Assembly (NCBI GenBank): GCA_030151225.1
Contig: JASLEG010000313.1
Span: forward strand, 1 to 36,457
DNA length: 36,457 nucleotides
Reading direction: 5' to 3'
Source of the DNA: Burkholderia sp.
GTDB taxonomy: Bacteria; Pseudomonadota; Gammaproteobacteria; Burkholderiales; Burkholderiaceae
Each line of letters opens with the position of its first letter. Position 1 is the first letter of the stretch. A model generated the notes under the pieces. It had not been told where the DNA came from. It searched no databases and was given only the letters and a program-made list of their open reading frames with translations. Shown here one piece after another: positions 19,225-27,649 of this stretch. The position numbers and the translations under genes were made by a program.

Positions 19225-20550
19225 TTGCCGAAGTTGAGTGTGGATCTCGACACCATCAGGCGTCTTGCCCGATTCGCCGCGAAGCGCGGCGCGGAAGACC
19301 GCATTCCGCAGGTCGCGGGCAGCCTCACGTTCACCACGATCCTCGCGCTCGTGCCGCTCGTCACGGTGGCGTTCGCGCTGTTCACGGCGTTTCCGATGTT
19401 CTCGTCGTTCCAGTCGTCGCTGCAGGGTTTCCTGGCCGACCACCTGATGCCGGCGCAGATCAACAACCAGATCTTCAAGTACCTGAACCAGTTTTCGTCG
19501 AAGGCAAAGGGCCTGACCACGGCCGGCCTGATCGTGCTGGTGGTCACCGCCGTGATGACGATGATGACCGTGGAATCGGCCTTCAACGTGATCTGGCGGG
19601 TGCGCAAGCCGCGCCCGTTCGCGCAGCGGGTGCTCGCCTACTGGGCCTTCATCACGCTCGGGCCGCTGCTGTTCGGCGTGAGCCTGTCGATCTCGTCCTA
19701 CCTGTTCACCAAGTCGCTCGCGTTTGCCGGCGCGCCCGGCGCCACCACCTCGTTCGAATGGCTGCTGACGGCGGCCTCGCTGCCGCTCACGGCGCTGGCC
19801 TTCACGCTGCTCTACGTCTATCTGCCGAACTGCACCGTGGCCTGGCGCGACGCGGTGGCGGGCGGCGTGTGCGCGGCCGTCGCGTTCGAGCTGGCCAAGC
19901 GCGGGTTCGGCTACTACGTTCGACAGATTCCCACCTACACGGCCGTCTACGGCGCGTTCGCGGCCGTGCCGCTGTTCCTGTTGTGGGTGTTCCTCAGCTG
20001 GATGATCACGCTGGCCGGGGCGATGCTGGCCTCGGCGCTGCCGGTGATCCGGATCGGGCAGTTCCATCGGGTCGGCTATCCGGGCAGCGACCTGCTCGAT
20101 GCCGTGGCGCTGCTGGCGCGCCTGGCCGACGCGCAGGACGCCGGCAAGCCCGGCCGTTCGGCCGCGCGGCTCGCCGTGATGGTGCGCTGTGGCATGGAAA
20201 CCGCGCAGCGGCTGCTGGCGGCGATGGAGGAGCGCGAATGGGTGGCGCGGCTCGAGAGCCCGGACAGCCGCGCGCCGCGCTACATCCTGCTGGCGAATCG
20301 CGACCGGCTGACGGTGGCGCAGTTGTTCGACGCGTTCGTGGTGGATCGCGACGAGCTGTTGTACCAGGTGCAGCGCGGGCGCACCGCGATCGACGGCGAG
20401 CGCCTCGTGACGGCGCTCACGGGCGAGCGGCTCGACGCCACGCTGGGCGAATTGCTGGTGAAGCGCGGCGCGACCGAGGCGGGGGCCGACGACGGCGAGC
20501 CCGCCGAGGCCGATCCACAGCCCGCCACCGCGCCGCCGCGCACGGCCTGA
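19225..20550 (+). CDS. YihY/BrkB-family inner-membrane protein (UPF0761)
   Basis: A 441-residue membrane protein of the YihY family. The older name ribonuclease BN belongs to a different protein and should not be used. Six or so membrane segments occupy about residues 35-275, with family patterns such as PQVAGSLTFTTILALVPLVT and IPTYTAVYGAFAAVPLFLLW. The C-terminal third is soluble and contains a winged-helix-like segment (VRCGMETAQRLLAAMEEREWV). The last 25 residues are Ala/Asp/Glu/Pro-rich. The start is TTG at 19225 with GGAGAAA 5-7 nt upstream; no ATG or GTG fits the conserved N-terminus. The gene converges with the Mpo1-like gene 24 bp away, with no visible terminator. Confidence 0.9.
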   Translation: MPKLSVDLDTIRRLARFAAKRGAEDRIPQVAGSLTFTTILALVPLVTVAFALFTAFPMFSSFQSSLQGFLADHLMPAQINNQIFKYLNQFSSKAKGLTTAGLIVLVVTAVMTMMTVESAFNVIWRVRKPRPFAQRVLAYWAFITLGPLLFGVSLSISSYLFTKSLAFAGAPGATTSFEWLLTAASLPLTALAFTLLYVYLPNCTVAWRDAVAGGVCAAVAFELAKRGFGYYVRQIPTYTAVYGAFAAVPLFLLWVFLSWMITLAGAMLASALPVIRIGQFHRVGYPGSDLLDAVALLARLADAQDAGKPGRSAARLAVMVRCGMETAQRLLAAMEEREWVARLESPDSRAPRYILLANRDRLTVAQLFDAFVVDRDELLYQVQRGRTAIDGERLVTALTGERLDATLGELLVKRGATEAGADDGEPAEADPQPATAPPRTA

Positions 20551-20574
20551 TGATGGGTGGCGCGGGCAGGGCGC

Positions 20575-20895
20575 CTACAGCCGGACCCGCCCGATGCAGA
20601 TGTCCTTGAACATCACCCAGTCGCCCATCAGGCTGTAGATCGGGTGGCGGAAGGTGGCCGGGCGGTTCTTCTCGAAGAAGAAGTGCCCGATCCACGCGAA
20701 CGCGTAGCCGCACACCACGGCGGCGGGCAGCCAGCCCCAGCGGCCGGTGGCGATCGCCATCGCCACGCAGCCGATCACGCCGAGCGAGCCCGCGAAGTGC
20801 AGCCGTCGCGACACGCGATTGGCGTGCTCGCCCAGATAAAACGGATAGAACTGCGCGAAGCTCGCGAATTCGTCGCGGCGCACGGTATCGGTCAT
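20575..20895 (-). CDS. Mpo1-like protein (DUF962)
   Basis: A 106-residue membrane protein of the DUF962 family. Yeast Mpo1, its named relative, is an Fe(II) dioxygenase in fatty-acid alpha-oxidation; catalysis by the bacterial members is unproven. The family pattern is clear: FYLGEHANRVSRRLHFAGS, then WIGHFFFEKNRPATFRHPIYSLMGDW (positions about 69-94). The repeated His residues would be the metal ligands. Two or three hydrophobic segments lie between. The ATG at 20895 has a strong AGGAG. It is a single gene, divergent from the CBS protein. Confidence 0.87.
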   Translation of the reverse strand: MTDTVRRDEFASFAQFYPFYLGEHANRVSRRLHFAGSLGVIGCVAMAIATGRWGWLPAAVVCGYAFAWIGHFFFEKNRPATFRHPIYSLMGDWVMFKDICIGRVRL

Positions 20896-21015
20896 GACGG
20901 TCTCCTGAGCGGGCACGATGCCCGGCGTATCATGCGGGAATTGTGCGTCGCGCGGCGCCGCGCCGCAACCGCGAAGGCTTGATGGGCGGGGCGCGCGCTT
21001 TTCTTTTGAAGGGGT

Positions 21016-21032
21016 TTCCGATAGGATCGGAA
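21016..21032. promoter_or_regulatory. Inverted repeat upstream of the CBS gene
   Basis: A perfect 7-bp dyad (TTCCGAT-AGG-ATCGGAA) lies 34 bp before the CBS-protein ATG, in the region where its promoter should be. It could be an operator. No regulator is recognised, and no standard promoter hexamers are evident around it. Confidence 0.35.
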
Positions 21033-21066
21033 GCCGATCAGGTACCATCCAGTTTTGGGGGCACGA

Positions 21067-21537
21067 ATGCGCGTCAGCGATATTCTGAAAGTGAAGGGCA
21101 ACACGCTGTACACCGTGACGCCCGATATGCCGCTGCGCGAGGCAGTCGACACGATGGCCGAGCGCGACATCGGCTCGCTGGTCGTCATGGAGTACGGCGA
21201 TCTGGTCGGGATCCTCACGTTCCGCGAGATCATCCTGCGCCTGAAGGCCAATGGCGGCGCGATCGGCGACGTGCAGGTCCGCAAGGTCATGGACGATCCG
21301 CTCACCTGCACGCCGGAAACCGACGTGAACGAAGTGCGCCGCATGATGCTCGAGCGTCACGCCCGCTACATGCCGGTGCTCGAGAAGCGCGTGCTGATGG
21401 GCGTGATCTCGTTCTACGACGTGGCGAAGACGGTGGTCGAGGCGCAGAGCTTCGAGAATCGCATGCTGAAGGCCTACATCCGCGACTGGCCGCCCGAGCC
21501 GGACGGCGAGGTGCACCGCGAGCCGGCAGCGAACTGA
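21067..21537 (+). CDS. Two-CBS-domain protein
   Basis: A 156-residue cytoplasmic protein made almost only of a CBS pair (about 8-60 and 76-130), the fold that binds adenine nucleotides and senses energy or ligand state. There is no attached enzyme or channel. The pattern GSLVVMEYGDLVGILTFREI in the first domain and ARYMPVLEKRVLMGVISFYDV in the second are typical. The partner and ligand are unknown. I place the start at ATG 21067 (MRVSDILKVKG), after a GGGGG ribosome site; the TTG at 21055 in the same frame is less likely. Confidence 0.9.
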   Translation: MRVSDILKVKGNTLYTVTPDMPLREAVDTMAERDIGSLVVMEYGDLVGILTFREIILRLKANGGAIGDVQVRKVMDDPLTCTPETDVNEVRRMMLERHARYMPVLEKRVLMGVISFYDVAKTVVEAQSFENRMLKAYIRDWPPEPDGEVHREPAAN

Positions 21538-21730
21538 GCGGCGTCGCCGACCTTGAGATTTCGCACAGAATCAGAATGAAAGCCGCCCGTGCGATCGGGC
21601 GGCAGCGACACCGGATGCGCACGACGGGCCGCGCATCCTCCCACGGCCGTCATGCCCGCGCGTGCCGGCCGTTTTCGATACGACATCCAGAGAGCGCGCG
21701 AGCGGCCCGGCCGCCGCGCGGGCCGAGCGC
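21538..21730. other. Intergenic region between CBS gene and LplT-PlsC gene
   Basis: A 193-bp gap. It holds an 8-bp inverted repeat (21582-21589 and 21596-21603, 6-nt loop) without a T-run, which may help end the CBS transcript. The rest shows no clear promoter hexamers. An in-frame extension of the next gene to 21662 exists but has no family similarity. Confidence 0.4.
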
Positions 21731-23668
21731 ATGAGCGATTCCACGACTAGAAAAACTACCGAGCCGCGCACCGAACGCCACGCGCACAGCTCGCAATACG
21801 ATCTGCTCCGGCAGCGACGCTTCTTCCCGTTCTTCATCACGCAGTTCTTCGGCGCGCTCAACGACAACGTCTTCAAGATCGGCTTCACCTCGCTGATCAC
21901 CTTCCAGAGCGCGAAATTCGCCGGCGTCGATCCGAAGACCGCCGCGTTCCTGATCTCGGCCGTGTTCATCGTGCCGTTCATGCTGTTCTCGGCCACCTCG
22001 GGCCAGATCGCCGACAAGTACGACAAGGCGCGCCTCACGCGCTTCGTGAAGACCTTCGAGATCGTGCTGATGCTGGTGGGCGCCGCCGGCTTCGTCACCC
22101 ACATGGCCTCGCTGCTGTACCTGTGCACCTTCATGATGGGCATGCACTCCACGCTGTTCGGCCCGGTCAAGTATTCCTACCTGCCGCAGCACCTGAACGA
22201 CCAGGAGCTGGTGGGCGGCAACGGGCTCGTGGAGATGGGCACCTTCGTGGCGATCCTGATCGGCACCATCATCGGCGGCGCGGCGGCCGGCATCGCGGGC
22301 CACGGCGAATGGCTGCTGGCCGGCAGCTGCGTGGCGATCGCGGTGATCGGGCGGCTCGTGTCGCAGGCCGTGCCGGTCACCCCGGCGCCGCAGCCCGACC
22401 TCGCGATCAACTGGAACCCGGTGTCGGAAACCTGGCGCAACCTGAAGCTGGCCGGCGAGAGCCGCGTGGTGTTCCTGAGCCTGCTCGGCATCTCGTGGCT
22501 GTGGTTCGTCGGCGCCACCTTCCTGACCTCGTTCTTCGGTTTCGCGAAGGACGTGCTGTCGGCGAATCCGGACGTGGTGACGGTGCTGCTCGCCACCTTC
22601 TCGATCGGCATCGGCCTGGGCTCGATGCTCTGCGAGCGGTTGTCGCGGCGGCGCGTGGAGATCGGCCTGGTGCCGCTCGGCTCGATCGGCATCAGCGTGT
22701 TCGCGATCGACCTGTTCTTCGCGAGCCACGCGCTGCCGGCGCAGACGCACCTGCTCGGGGTGGGCGAGTTCGTCGCGCAGCCCGCGCACTGGCGCGTGCT
22801 GGCCGACCTGTTCCTGCTGGCGATGTTCGGCGGCTTCTACAGCGTGCCGCTGTACGCGCTGATCCAGAGCCGCAGCGCGCCCACCCATCGCGCCCGCATC
22901 ATCGCCGCCAACAACATCCTCAACTCGCTGTTCATGGTGCTGTCGGCCGTGATGGCGATGGCGCTCACGCACGCCGGCGTCGGCATTCCGGGGCTGTTCC
23001 TGGTCACCGCGCTGCTGAACGTGGTGGTGGCCACCTACATCTACTCGCTGGTGCCCGAATTCCTGCTGCGCTTCGTGGCCTGGGTGCTGGTGCACACGTT
23101 CTACCGGATCCGGCTCGTGCATGCCGAGCGGATCCCCGAGAACACGGCGGCCGTGCTGGTGTGCAACCACGTCAGCTACGTGGACGCGCTGGTGATCGCC
23201 GCGGCGAGCCCGCGCCCGATCCGCTTCGTGATGGATCACCGCATCTTCCGCACGCCGTTCGCGAGCTGGGCGTTCCGCCACGCGAAGGCGATCCCGATCG
23301 CGCCGCGCCACGAGAATCCCGAGATGCTCGAGCAGGCCTACGCGGCCTGCGAGGCGGCGCTGAAGGACGGCGATCTGGTGTGCATCTTCCCCGAGGGCAA
23401 GCTGACCAAGACCGGCGACGTCAACACCTTCCATCACGGCGTGACCGAGATCCTGCGCCGCGCCGAGGTGCCGGTGGTGCCGATGGCGCTGCGCGGCCTG
23501 TGGGGCAGCTGGTTCTCGCGCCACACCGACGCGCGCTGGCCGCGGCCGATCCGCAAGGGCGCGATGAGCCGCCTGACGCTGGCCGTGGGCGAGCCGATTC
23601 CGGCCTCGGCGGCGCTGCCCGAGATGCTGCAGCAGGTGGTGACGGAGCTGCGCGGCCTGCGCAAGTAG
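21731..23668 (+). CDS. Fused LplT-type MFS transporter and PlsC acyltransferase
   Basis: A 645-residue inner-membrane fusion. Residues about 30-440 form an MFS transporter like LplT, which flips lysophospholipids inward (FFITQFFGALNDNVFKIGF near the N-terminus, FGPVKYSYLPQHL in the middle). Residues about 455-645 form a PlsC/LPLAT acyltransferase with catalytic H480-x4-D485 (NHVSYVD) and the FPEG motif at 553-556. Together they could take up lysophospholipid and reacylate it. The full LplT-PlsC-Aas proteins also carry an acyl-ACP synthetase; it is absent here and not found in this window. The ATG at 21731 begins MSDSTTRKT. aroC follows 98 bp later with its own -10. Confidence 0.9.
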   Translation: MSDSTTRKTTEPRTERHAHSSQYDLLRQRRFFPFFITQFFGALNDNVFKIGFTSLITFQSAKFAGVDPKTAAFLISAVFIVPFMLFSATSGQIADKYDKARLTRFVKTFEIVLMLVGAAGFVTHMASLLYLCTFMMGMHSTLFGPVKYSYLPQHLNDQELVGGNGLVEMGTFVAILIGTIIGGAAAGIAGHGEWLLAGSCVAIAVIGRLVSQAVPVTPAPQPDLAINWNPVSETWRNLKLAGESRVVFLSLLGISWLWFVGATFLTSFFGFAKDVLSANPDVVTVLLATFSIGIGLGSMLCERLSRRRVEIGLVPLGSIGISVFAIDLFFASHALPAQTHLLGVGEFVAQPAHWRVLADLFLLAMFGGFYSVPLYALIQSRSAPTHRARIIAANNILNSLFMVLSAVMAMALTHAGVGIPGLFLVTALLNVVVATYIYSLVPEFLLRFVAWVLVHTFYRIRLVHAERIPENTAAVLVCNHVSYVDALVIAAASPRPIRFVMDHRIFRTPFASWAFRHAKAIPIAPRHENPEMLEQAYAACEAALKDGDLVCIFPEGKLTKTGDVNTFHHGVTEILRRAEVPVVPMALRGLWGSWFSRHTDARWPRPIRKGAMSRLTLAVGEPIPASAALPEMLQQVVTELRGLRK

Positions 23669-23723
23669 GGCGAGATCGGGGCGCCGTGGTGTGCCGCGCC
23701 GCTGCGGCAGTCGCGGCGGCTGG

Positions 23724-23729
23724 CATAAT
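23724..23729 (+). promoter_or_regulatory. Candidate -10 of the aroC promoter
   Basis: CATAAT lies 37 bp before the aroC ATG in an otherwise GC-rich gap. There is no strong -35 hexamer. Assigned by match and position only. Confidence 0.45.
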
Positions 23730-23766
23730 GGCGGTTTCCCCGACTCATTCTTTGGAACGGCTCCCC

Positions 23767-24867
23767 ATGTCCGGCAATACCCTCGGCACGCTTTTCACTG
23801 TCACGACCTTCGGCGAATCGCACGGCCCCGCGATCGGCTGCGTGATCGACGGTTGCCCGCCGGGCATGGAACTGAGCGAAGCCGACATCCAGCTCGAGCT
23901 CGATCGCCGCAAACCCGGCACCTCGCGCCACGTCACGCAGCGCCAGGAGCCCGACGCGGTCGAGATCCTGTCCGGCGTGTTCGAGGGCCGCACCACCGGC
24001 ACGCCGATTGCGCTGCTGATCCGCAACACCGACCAGCGCAGCAAGGATTACGGCAACATCGTCGAAACCTTCCGCCCCGGTCACGCCGACTACACCTACT
24101 GGCAGAAATACGGCATCCGCGATTACCGCGGCGGCGGCCGCTCGTCGGCGCGGCTCACGGCGCCGATCGTCGGTGCGGGCGCGGTGGCCAAGAAGTGGCT
24201 GCGCGAGCGCTTCGGCATCGAGGTGCGCGGCTACATGAGCGCGCTCGGCGCGATCGAGGTGCCCTTCGTCGACTGGTCGCACGTGCGCGAGAACCCGTTC
24301 TTCGCGGCCAGTGCGGACGTCGTGCCGCAGCTCGAGGATTACATGGACGCGCTGCGCAAGGACGGCGACTCGATCGGCGCGCGCATCAACGTGGTGGCCT
24401 CGGGCGTGCCGGTGGGCTGGGGCGAGCCGCTGTACGACCGACTCGACGCCGACATCGCGCACGCCATGATGGCGATCAACGCCGTGAAGGGCGTGGAGAT
24501 CGGCGCGGGCTTCGCGAGCATCGCCCAGCGCGGCTCCGAGCACGGCGACGAGCTCACGCCTCGAGGCTTCGTCGGCAATCACGCGGGCGGCATTCTGGGC
24601 GGCATCTCCACGGGCCAGGACCTGACCGTGTCGATCGCGATCAAGCCCACCTCGAGCATCCGCACGCCGCGCCGCTCGATCACGAAGGCCGGCGACGAGG
24701 CCGTGGTCGAGACCTTCGGTCGCCACGATCCCTGCGTGGGCATCCGCGCCACGCCGATCGCCGAGTCGATGCTCGCGCTGGTGCTGATCGATCACGCGCT
24801 GCGCCACCGCGCGCAATGCGGCGACGTCGAGACGGGCACGCCGCGGATCGCGGCCGACGCGCCGTAA
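23767..24867 (+). CDS. aroC: Chorismate synthase
   Basis: Converts 5-enolpyruvylshikimate-3-phosphate to chorismate, the last shared step of aromatic amino-acid synthesis, using reduced FMN. The 366-residue protein has the three family signatures: GESHGPAIGCVIDGCPPG (about 16-33), RGGGRSSARLTAPIVGAGAV (from about 122) with the conserved Arg/Ser pair, and RATPIAESMLALVLIDH near the C-terminus. Length is normal. The ATG at 23767 begins MSGNTLGTLFTVTTFGESHG. It is followed by two consecutive hairpins (24889-24909 and 24919-24948). No other shikimate gene is adjacent. Confidence 0.98.
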   Translation: MSGNTLGTLFTVTTFGESHGPAIGCVIDGCPPGMELSEADIQLELDRRKPGTSRHVTQRQEPDAVEILSGVFEGRTTGTPIALLIRNTDQRSKDYGNIVETFRPGHADYTYWQKYGIRDYRGGGRSSARLTAPIVGAGAVAKKWLRERFGIEVRGYMSALGAIEVPFVDWSHVRENPFFAASADVVPQLEDYMDALRKDGDSIGARINVVASGVPVGWGEPLYDRLDADIAHAMMAINAVKGVEIGAGFASIAQRGSEHGDELTPRGFVGNHAGGILGGISTGQDLTVSIAIKPTSSIRTPRRSITKAGDEAVVETFGRHDPCVGIRATPIAESMLALVLIDHALRHRAQCGDVETGTPRIAADAP

Positions 24868-24888
24868 GTCGTACGGGCGCACGGGCAG

Positions 24889-24948
24889 GGCGCCTTCGAC
24901 GAAGGCGCCGGTCAAACGAAAAACGGGCATCTCGCGATGCCCGTTTTT
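24889..24948. terminator. Double hairpin terminator, aroC / ETF-QO
   Basis: A 9-bp perfect hairpin (24889-24897 and 24901-24909, 3-nt loop) is followed by a 13-bp perfect one (24919-24931 and 24936-24948, 4-nt loop). The second stem has five A on the left and five T on the right, so it terminates in both directions between the convergent genes. The first stem may add strength for aroC. Confidence 0.88.
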
Positions 24949-24975
24949 GCATTCGGCCTTGTAAAAACCACGCTC

Positions 24976-26649
24976 TTACATGTTCGGATAGTTCGGGCCG
25001 CCGCCGCCTTCCGGCGTGACCCACACGATGTTCTGGGTCGGATCCTTGATGTCGCAGGTCTTGCAGTGCACGCAGTTCTGCGCGTTGATCACGAGGCGGT
25101 CGCTGCCGTCGTCGTTCTTCTGGAACTCGTACACGGCGGCCGGGCAGAAGCGTGCCTCGGGGCCCGCGTAGGTGTGCAGGTTCACGTTCACGGGCACGCT
25201 CGGGTCCTTGAGCGTCAGGTGCGCCGGCTGGTTCTCCTCATGGTTGGTGTTCGAGATGAACACCGAGGAGAGCCGGTCGAAGGTGAGCTTGCCGTCCGGC
25301 TTCGGATACGTGATCGGCGTGCACTGCGAGGCGGGCTTCAGCATCTCGTGGTCGGCGTGCTGGTGATGCAGCGTCCACGGCACGTTGCCGCCGAACACCT
25401 TCTGCTCGATGCCCACCATCAGCGTGCCCAGGTACAGGCCCTTGGCCATCCACTGCTTGAAGTTGCGTGCCTTGTAGAGTTCCGTGTACAGCCACGACTG
25501 CCTGAACGCTTCCGGATAGGCGGCCAGCTCGTCGCGCTCGCGGCCCCCCTGCACGGCGGCGAAGGCGGCGTCGGCGGCCAGCATGCCGGTCTTGATCGCG
25601 GCGTGGCTGCCCTTGATGCGCGAGGCGTTCAGGAAGCCCGCGTCGTCTCCGATCAGCGCGCCGCCCGGGAACACCGTCTTCGGCAGCGACATCAGCCCGC
25701 CCGCCGTGATCGCGCGCGCGCCGTAGGACACGCGCTTGCCGCCTTCCAGGAACTTGCGGATTTCAGGGTGCGTCTTGTAGCGCTGGAATTCCTCGAACGG
25801 CGACAGATAGGGGTTCGAGTAGCCGAGGCCCACCACGAAGCCGACCACCACCTGGTTGTTGTCCATGTGATAGAGGAAGGAGCCGCCGTAGGTGTCCGAG
25901 GCGAGCGGCCAGCCGGCCGTGTGGATCACGAGGCCGGGCTTGTGCCTGGCCGGATCGATTTCCCACAGCTCCTTGATGCCGATGCCGTAAGCCTGGGGAT
26001 CGGCGCCGCGATCGAGCTGGAACTTGCCGATCAGCTGGCGGCCGAGATTGCCGCGGCAGCCTTCGGCGAACAGCGTGTACTTGGCGTGCAGCTCCATGCC
26101 GAGCTGGAAGTTGCCGGTGGGCTCGCCGTCCTTGCCGATGCCCAGATTCCCGGTAGCCACGCCCTTCACCGAGCCGTCCTCGTGATAGAGCACCTCGGCG
26201 GCCGGGAAGCCCGGGAAGATCTCCACGCCGAGCGCCTCGGCCTGGGTGCCGAGCCAGCGCGTGACGTTGCCGAGGCTGATCACGTAGTTGCCGTGATTCT
26301 TGAAGTTGTCGGGCAGCGCCCAGTTCGGCACCGCGGTGGCGCTGCCTTCCTTGAGAAACAGGAAACGGTCTTCGCTCACTTCCACATTCAGTGGCGCGCC
26401 CTGTTCCTTCCAGTCGGGGAACAGTTCCGTGATCGCGCGCGGATCCATCACGGCGCCCGACAGGATGTGCGCACCGATTTCCGAACCCTTCTCGAGCACG
26501 CAGACGTTGATCTCGCCGCCCTGTTCCGCTGCCAGCTGCTTCAGGCGGATCGCCGCCGACAGCCCGGCCGGGCCGCCGCCGACGATCACGACGTCGTATT
26601 CCATGGACTCTCGCGGTCCGTATTGCTCGATCAGGCTTGCGGGGGTCAT
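24976..26649 (-). CDS. Electron transfer flavoprotein-ubiquinone oxidoreductase
   Basis: Passes electrons from reduced ETF (from acyl-CoA and other dehydrogenases) to ubiquinone at the inner membrane. It has 557 residues, the normal length. The FAD-binding GGGPAG lies at 24-29. The single [4Fe-4S] cluster is ligated by Cys502 and by Cys526, Cys529 and Cys532 in NCVHCKTCDIKDP. Family stretches such as GAHILSGAVMDPRA and GDDAGFLNASRIKGSHAAIK are intact. The ATG at 26649 has AGAGGAA; a second ATG at 26604 (MEYDVVIVGGG) is possible. A promoter TTGGCC-N17-TAAAAA fits on this strand (26704-26676). It diverges from an SDR; etfAB is not in the window. Confidence 0.96.
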   Translation of the reverse strand: MTPASLIEQYGPRESMEYDVVIVGGGPAGLSAAIRLKQLAAEQGGEINVCVLEKGSEIGAHILSGAVMDPRAITELFPDWKEQGAPLNVEVSEDRFLFLKEGSATAVPNWALPDNFKNHGNYVISLGNVTRWLGTQAEALGVEIFPGFPAAEVLYHEDGSVKGVATGNLGIGKDGEPTGNFQLGMELHAKYTLFAEGCRGNLGRQLIGKFQLDRGADPQAYGIGIKELWEIDPARHKPGLVIHTAGWPLASDTYGGSFLYHMDNNQVVVGFVVGLGYSNPYLSPFEEFQRYKTHPEIRKFLEGGKRVSYGARAITAGGLMSLPKTVFPGGALIGDDAGFLNASRIKGSHAAIKTGMLAADAAFAAVQGGRERDELAAYPEAFRQSWLYTELYKARNFKQWMAKGLYLGTLMVGIEQKVFGGNVPWTLHHQHADHEMLKPASQCTPITYPKPDGKLTFDRLSSVFISNTNHEENQPAHLTLKDPSVPVNVNLHTYAGPEARFCPAAVYEFQKNDDGSDRLVINAQNCVHCKTCDIKDPTQNIVWVTPEGGGGPNYPNM

Positions 26650-26675
26650 TGGCGTTCCTCTAACCGTTAGAATGC

Positions 26676-26725
26676 TTTTTAATTGGGAGCGTATTGTCGG
26701 CCAAACAAAACGGTTGCCGCAACCG
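26676..26725 (-). promoter_or_regulatory. ETF-QO promoter with upstream inverted repeat
   Basis: On the minus strand, TTGGCC (26704-26699), a 17-bp spacer and TAAAAA (26681-26676) form a reasonable sigma-70 promoter 27 bp before the ETF-QO ATG. Just upstream, 26711-26725 is a perfect dyad CGGTTG-CCG-CAACCG. Its place next to the -35 suggests a regulator site. The identity of the regulator is unknown. Confidence 0.5.
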
Positions 26726-26818
26726 AATGCAGGTCGATTAGCACGATCGTTCTATTTATATGTTATGGTTCTTCCCCGGCAGCAATCGGCGTGCCGGGGC
26801 ATCCAGCAAGGAGTCGTG

Positions 26819-27595
26819 ATGGGTCGTTCGATCAATCTGGAAGGCAAGGTGGCGATGGTGACGGGCGCCTCGAGCGGGCTGGGCGAGCGTTTCGCGCAGG
26901 TGCTGGCGGATGCGGGCGCGAAGGTCGTGCTGGCGGCGCGCCGTACCGATCGACTGAAGGAATTGCGCGCGCAGATCGAGGCCGCGGGCGGCGCGGCGCA
27001 CGTGGTGTCGCTCGACGTGACCGATCCGCAGAGCATCCGCGCGGCGGTCGCGCACGCCGAAACCGAAGCCGGCACGATCGACATCCTCGTCAACAATTCC
27101 GGCGTGTCCACGATGCAGAAGCTGGTGGACGTGACGCCCGAGGATTTCGGTTTCGTGTTCGACACCAACACGCGCGGCGCCTTCTTCGTGGCGCAGGAAG
27201 TGGCCAAGCGCATGATGATGCGCGGCAACGGCCACGGCAAGCCGCCTTACCGCATCATCAACATCGCCTCGGTGGCCGGCCTGCGCGTGTTTCCGCAGAT
27301 CGGGCTGTACTCGATGAGCAAGGCTGCCGTGGTGCACATGACGCGCGCGATGGCGAGCGAGTGGGGCCGTCACGGCATCAACGTGAACGCGATCTGCCCC
27401 GGCTACATCGACACCGAGATCAACCACGACCTGTGGGAAACCGAGCAGGGCAAGAAGCTGCAGTCGATGCTGCCGCGCCGCCGGGTGGGCAAGCCTCAGG
27501 ATCTCGACGGCCTGCTGCTGCTGCTGGCGGCCGACGAGTCGCAGTTCATGAACGGCTCGATCATCTCGGCCGACGACGGCTTCGGGCTCGCCTGA
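26819..27595 (+). CDS. Short-chain dehydrogenase/reductase
   Basis: A 258-residue classical SDR that uses NAD(P)H. The nucleotide-binding TGASSGLG lies at 15-22, NNSG at 92-95 (in place of the usual NNAG), Asn117, catalytic Ser151 and the Y164-S-M-S-K168 motif. The C-terminal region has the CPGYIDTEIN loop. Arg at 41-42 after the second strand suggests NADPH preference. The substrate is unknown. Its position next to ETF-QO and a thioesterase hints at acyl-CoA or hydroxyacyl metabolism. The ATG at 26819 is preceded by AAGGAG; the upstream reading frame runs through the ETF-QO antisense strand and is not coding. Confidence 0.92.
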   Translation: MGRSINLEGKVAMVTGASSGLGERFAQVLADAGAKVVLAARRTDRLKELRAQIEAAGGAAHVVSLDVTDPQSIRAAVAHAETEAGTIDILVNNSGVSTMQKLVDVTPEDFGFVFDTNTRGAFFVAQEVAKRMMMRGNGHGKPPYRIINIASVAGLRVFPQIGLYSMSKAAVVHMTRAMASEWGRHGINVNAICPGYIDTEINHDLWETEQGKKLQSMLPRRRVGKPQDLDGLLLLLAADESQFMNGSIISADDGFGLA

Positions 27596-27649
27596 GGCGT
27601 GTCGCGAGCCGGTTCATCCGATGCCAACCTGTCGTAGCGAGTCAAGTCA

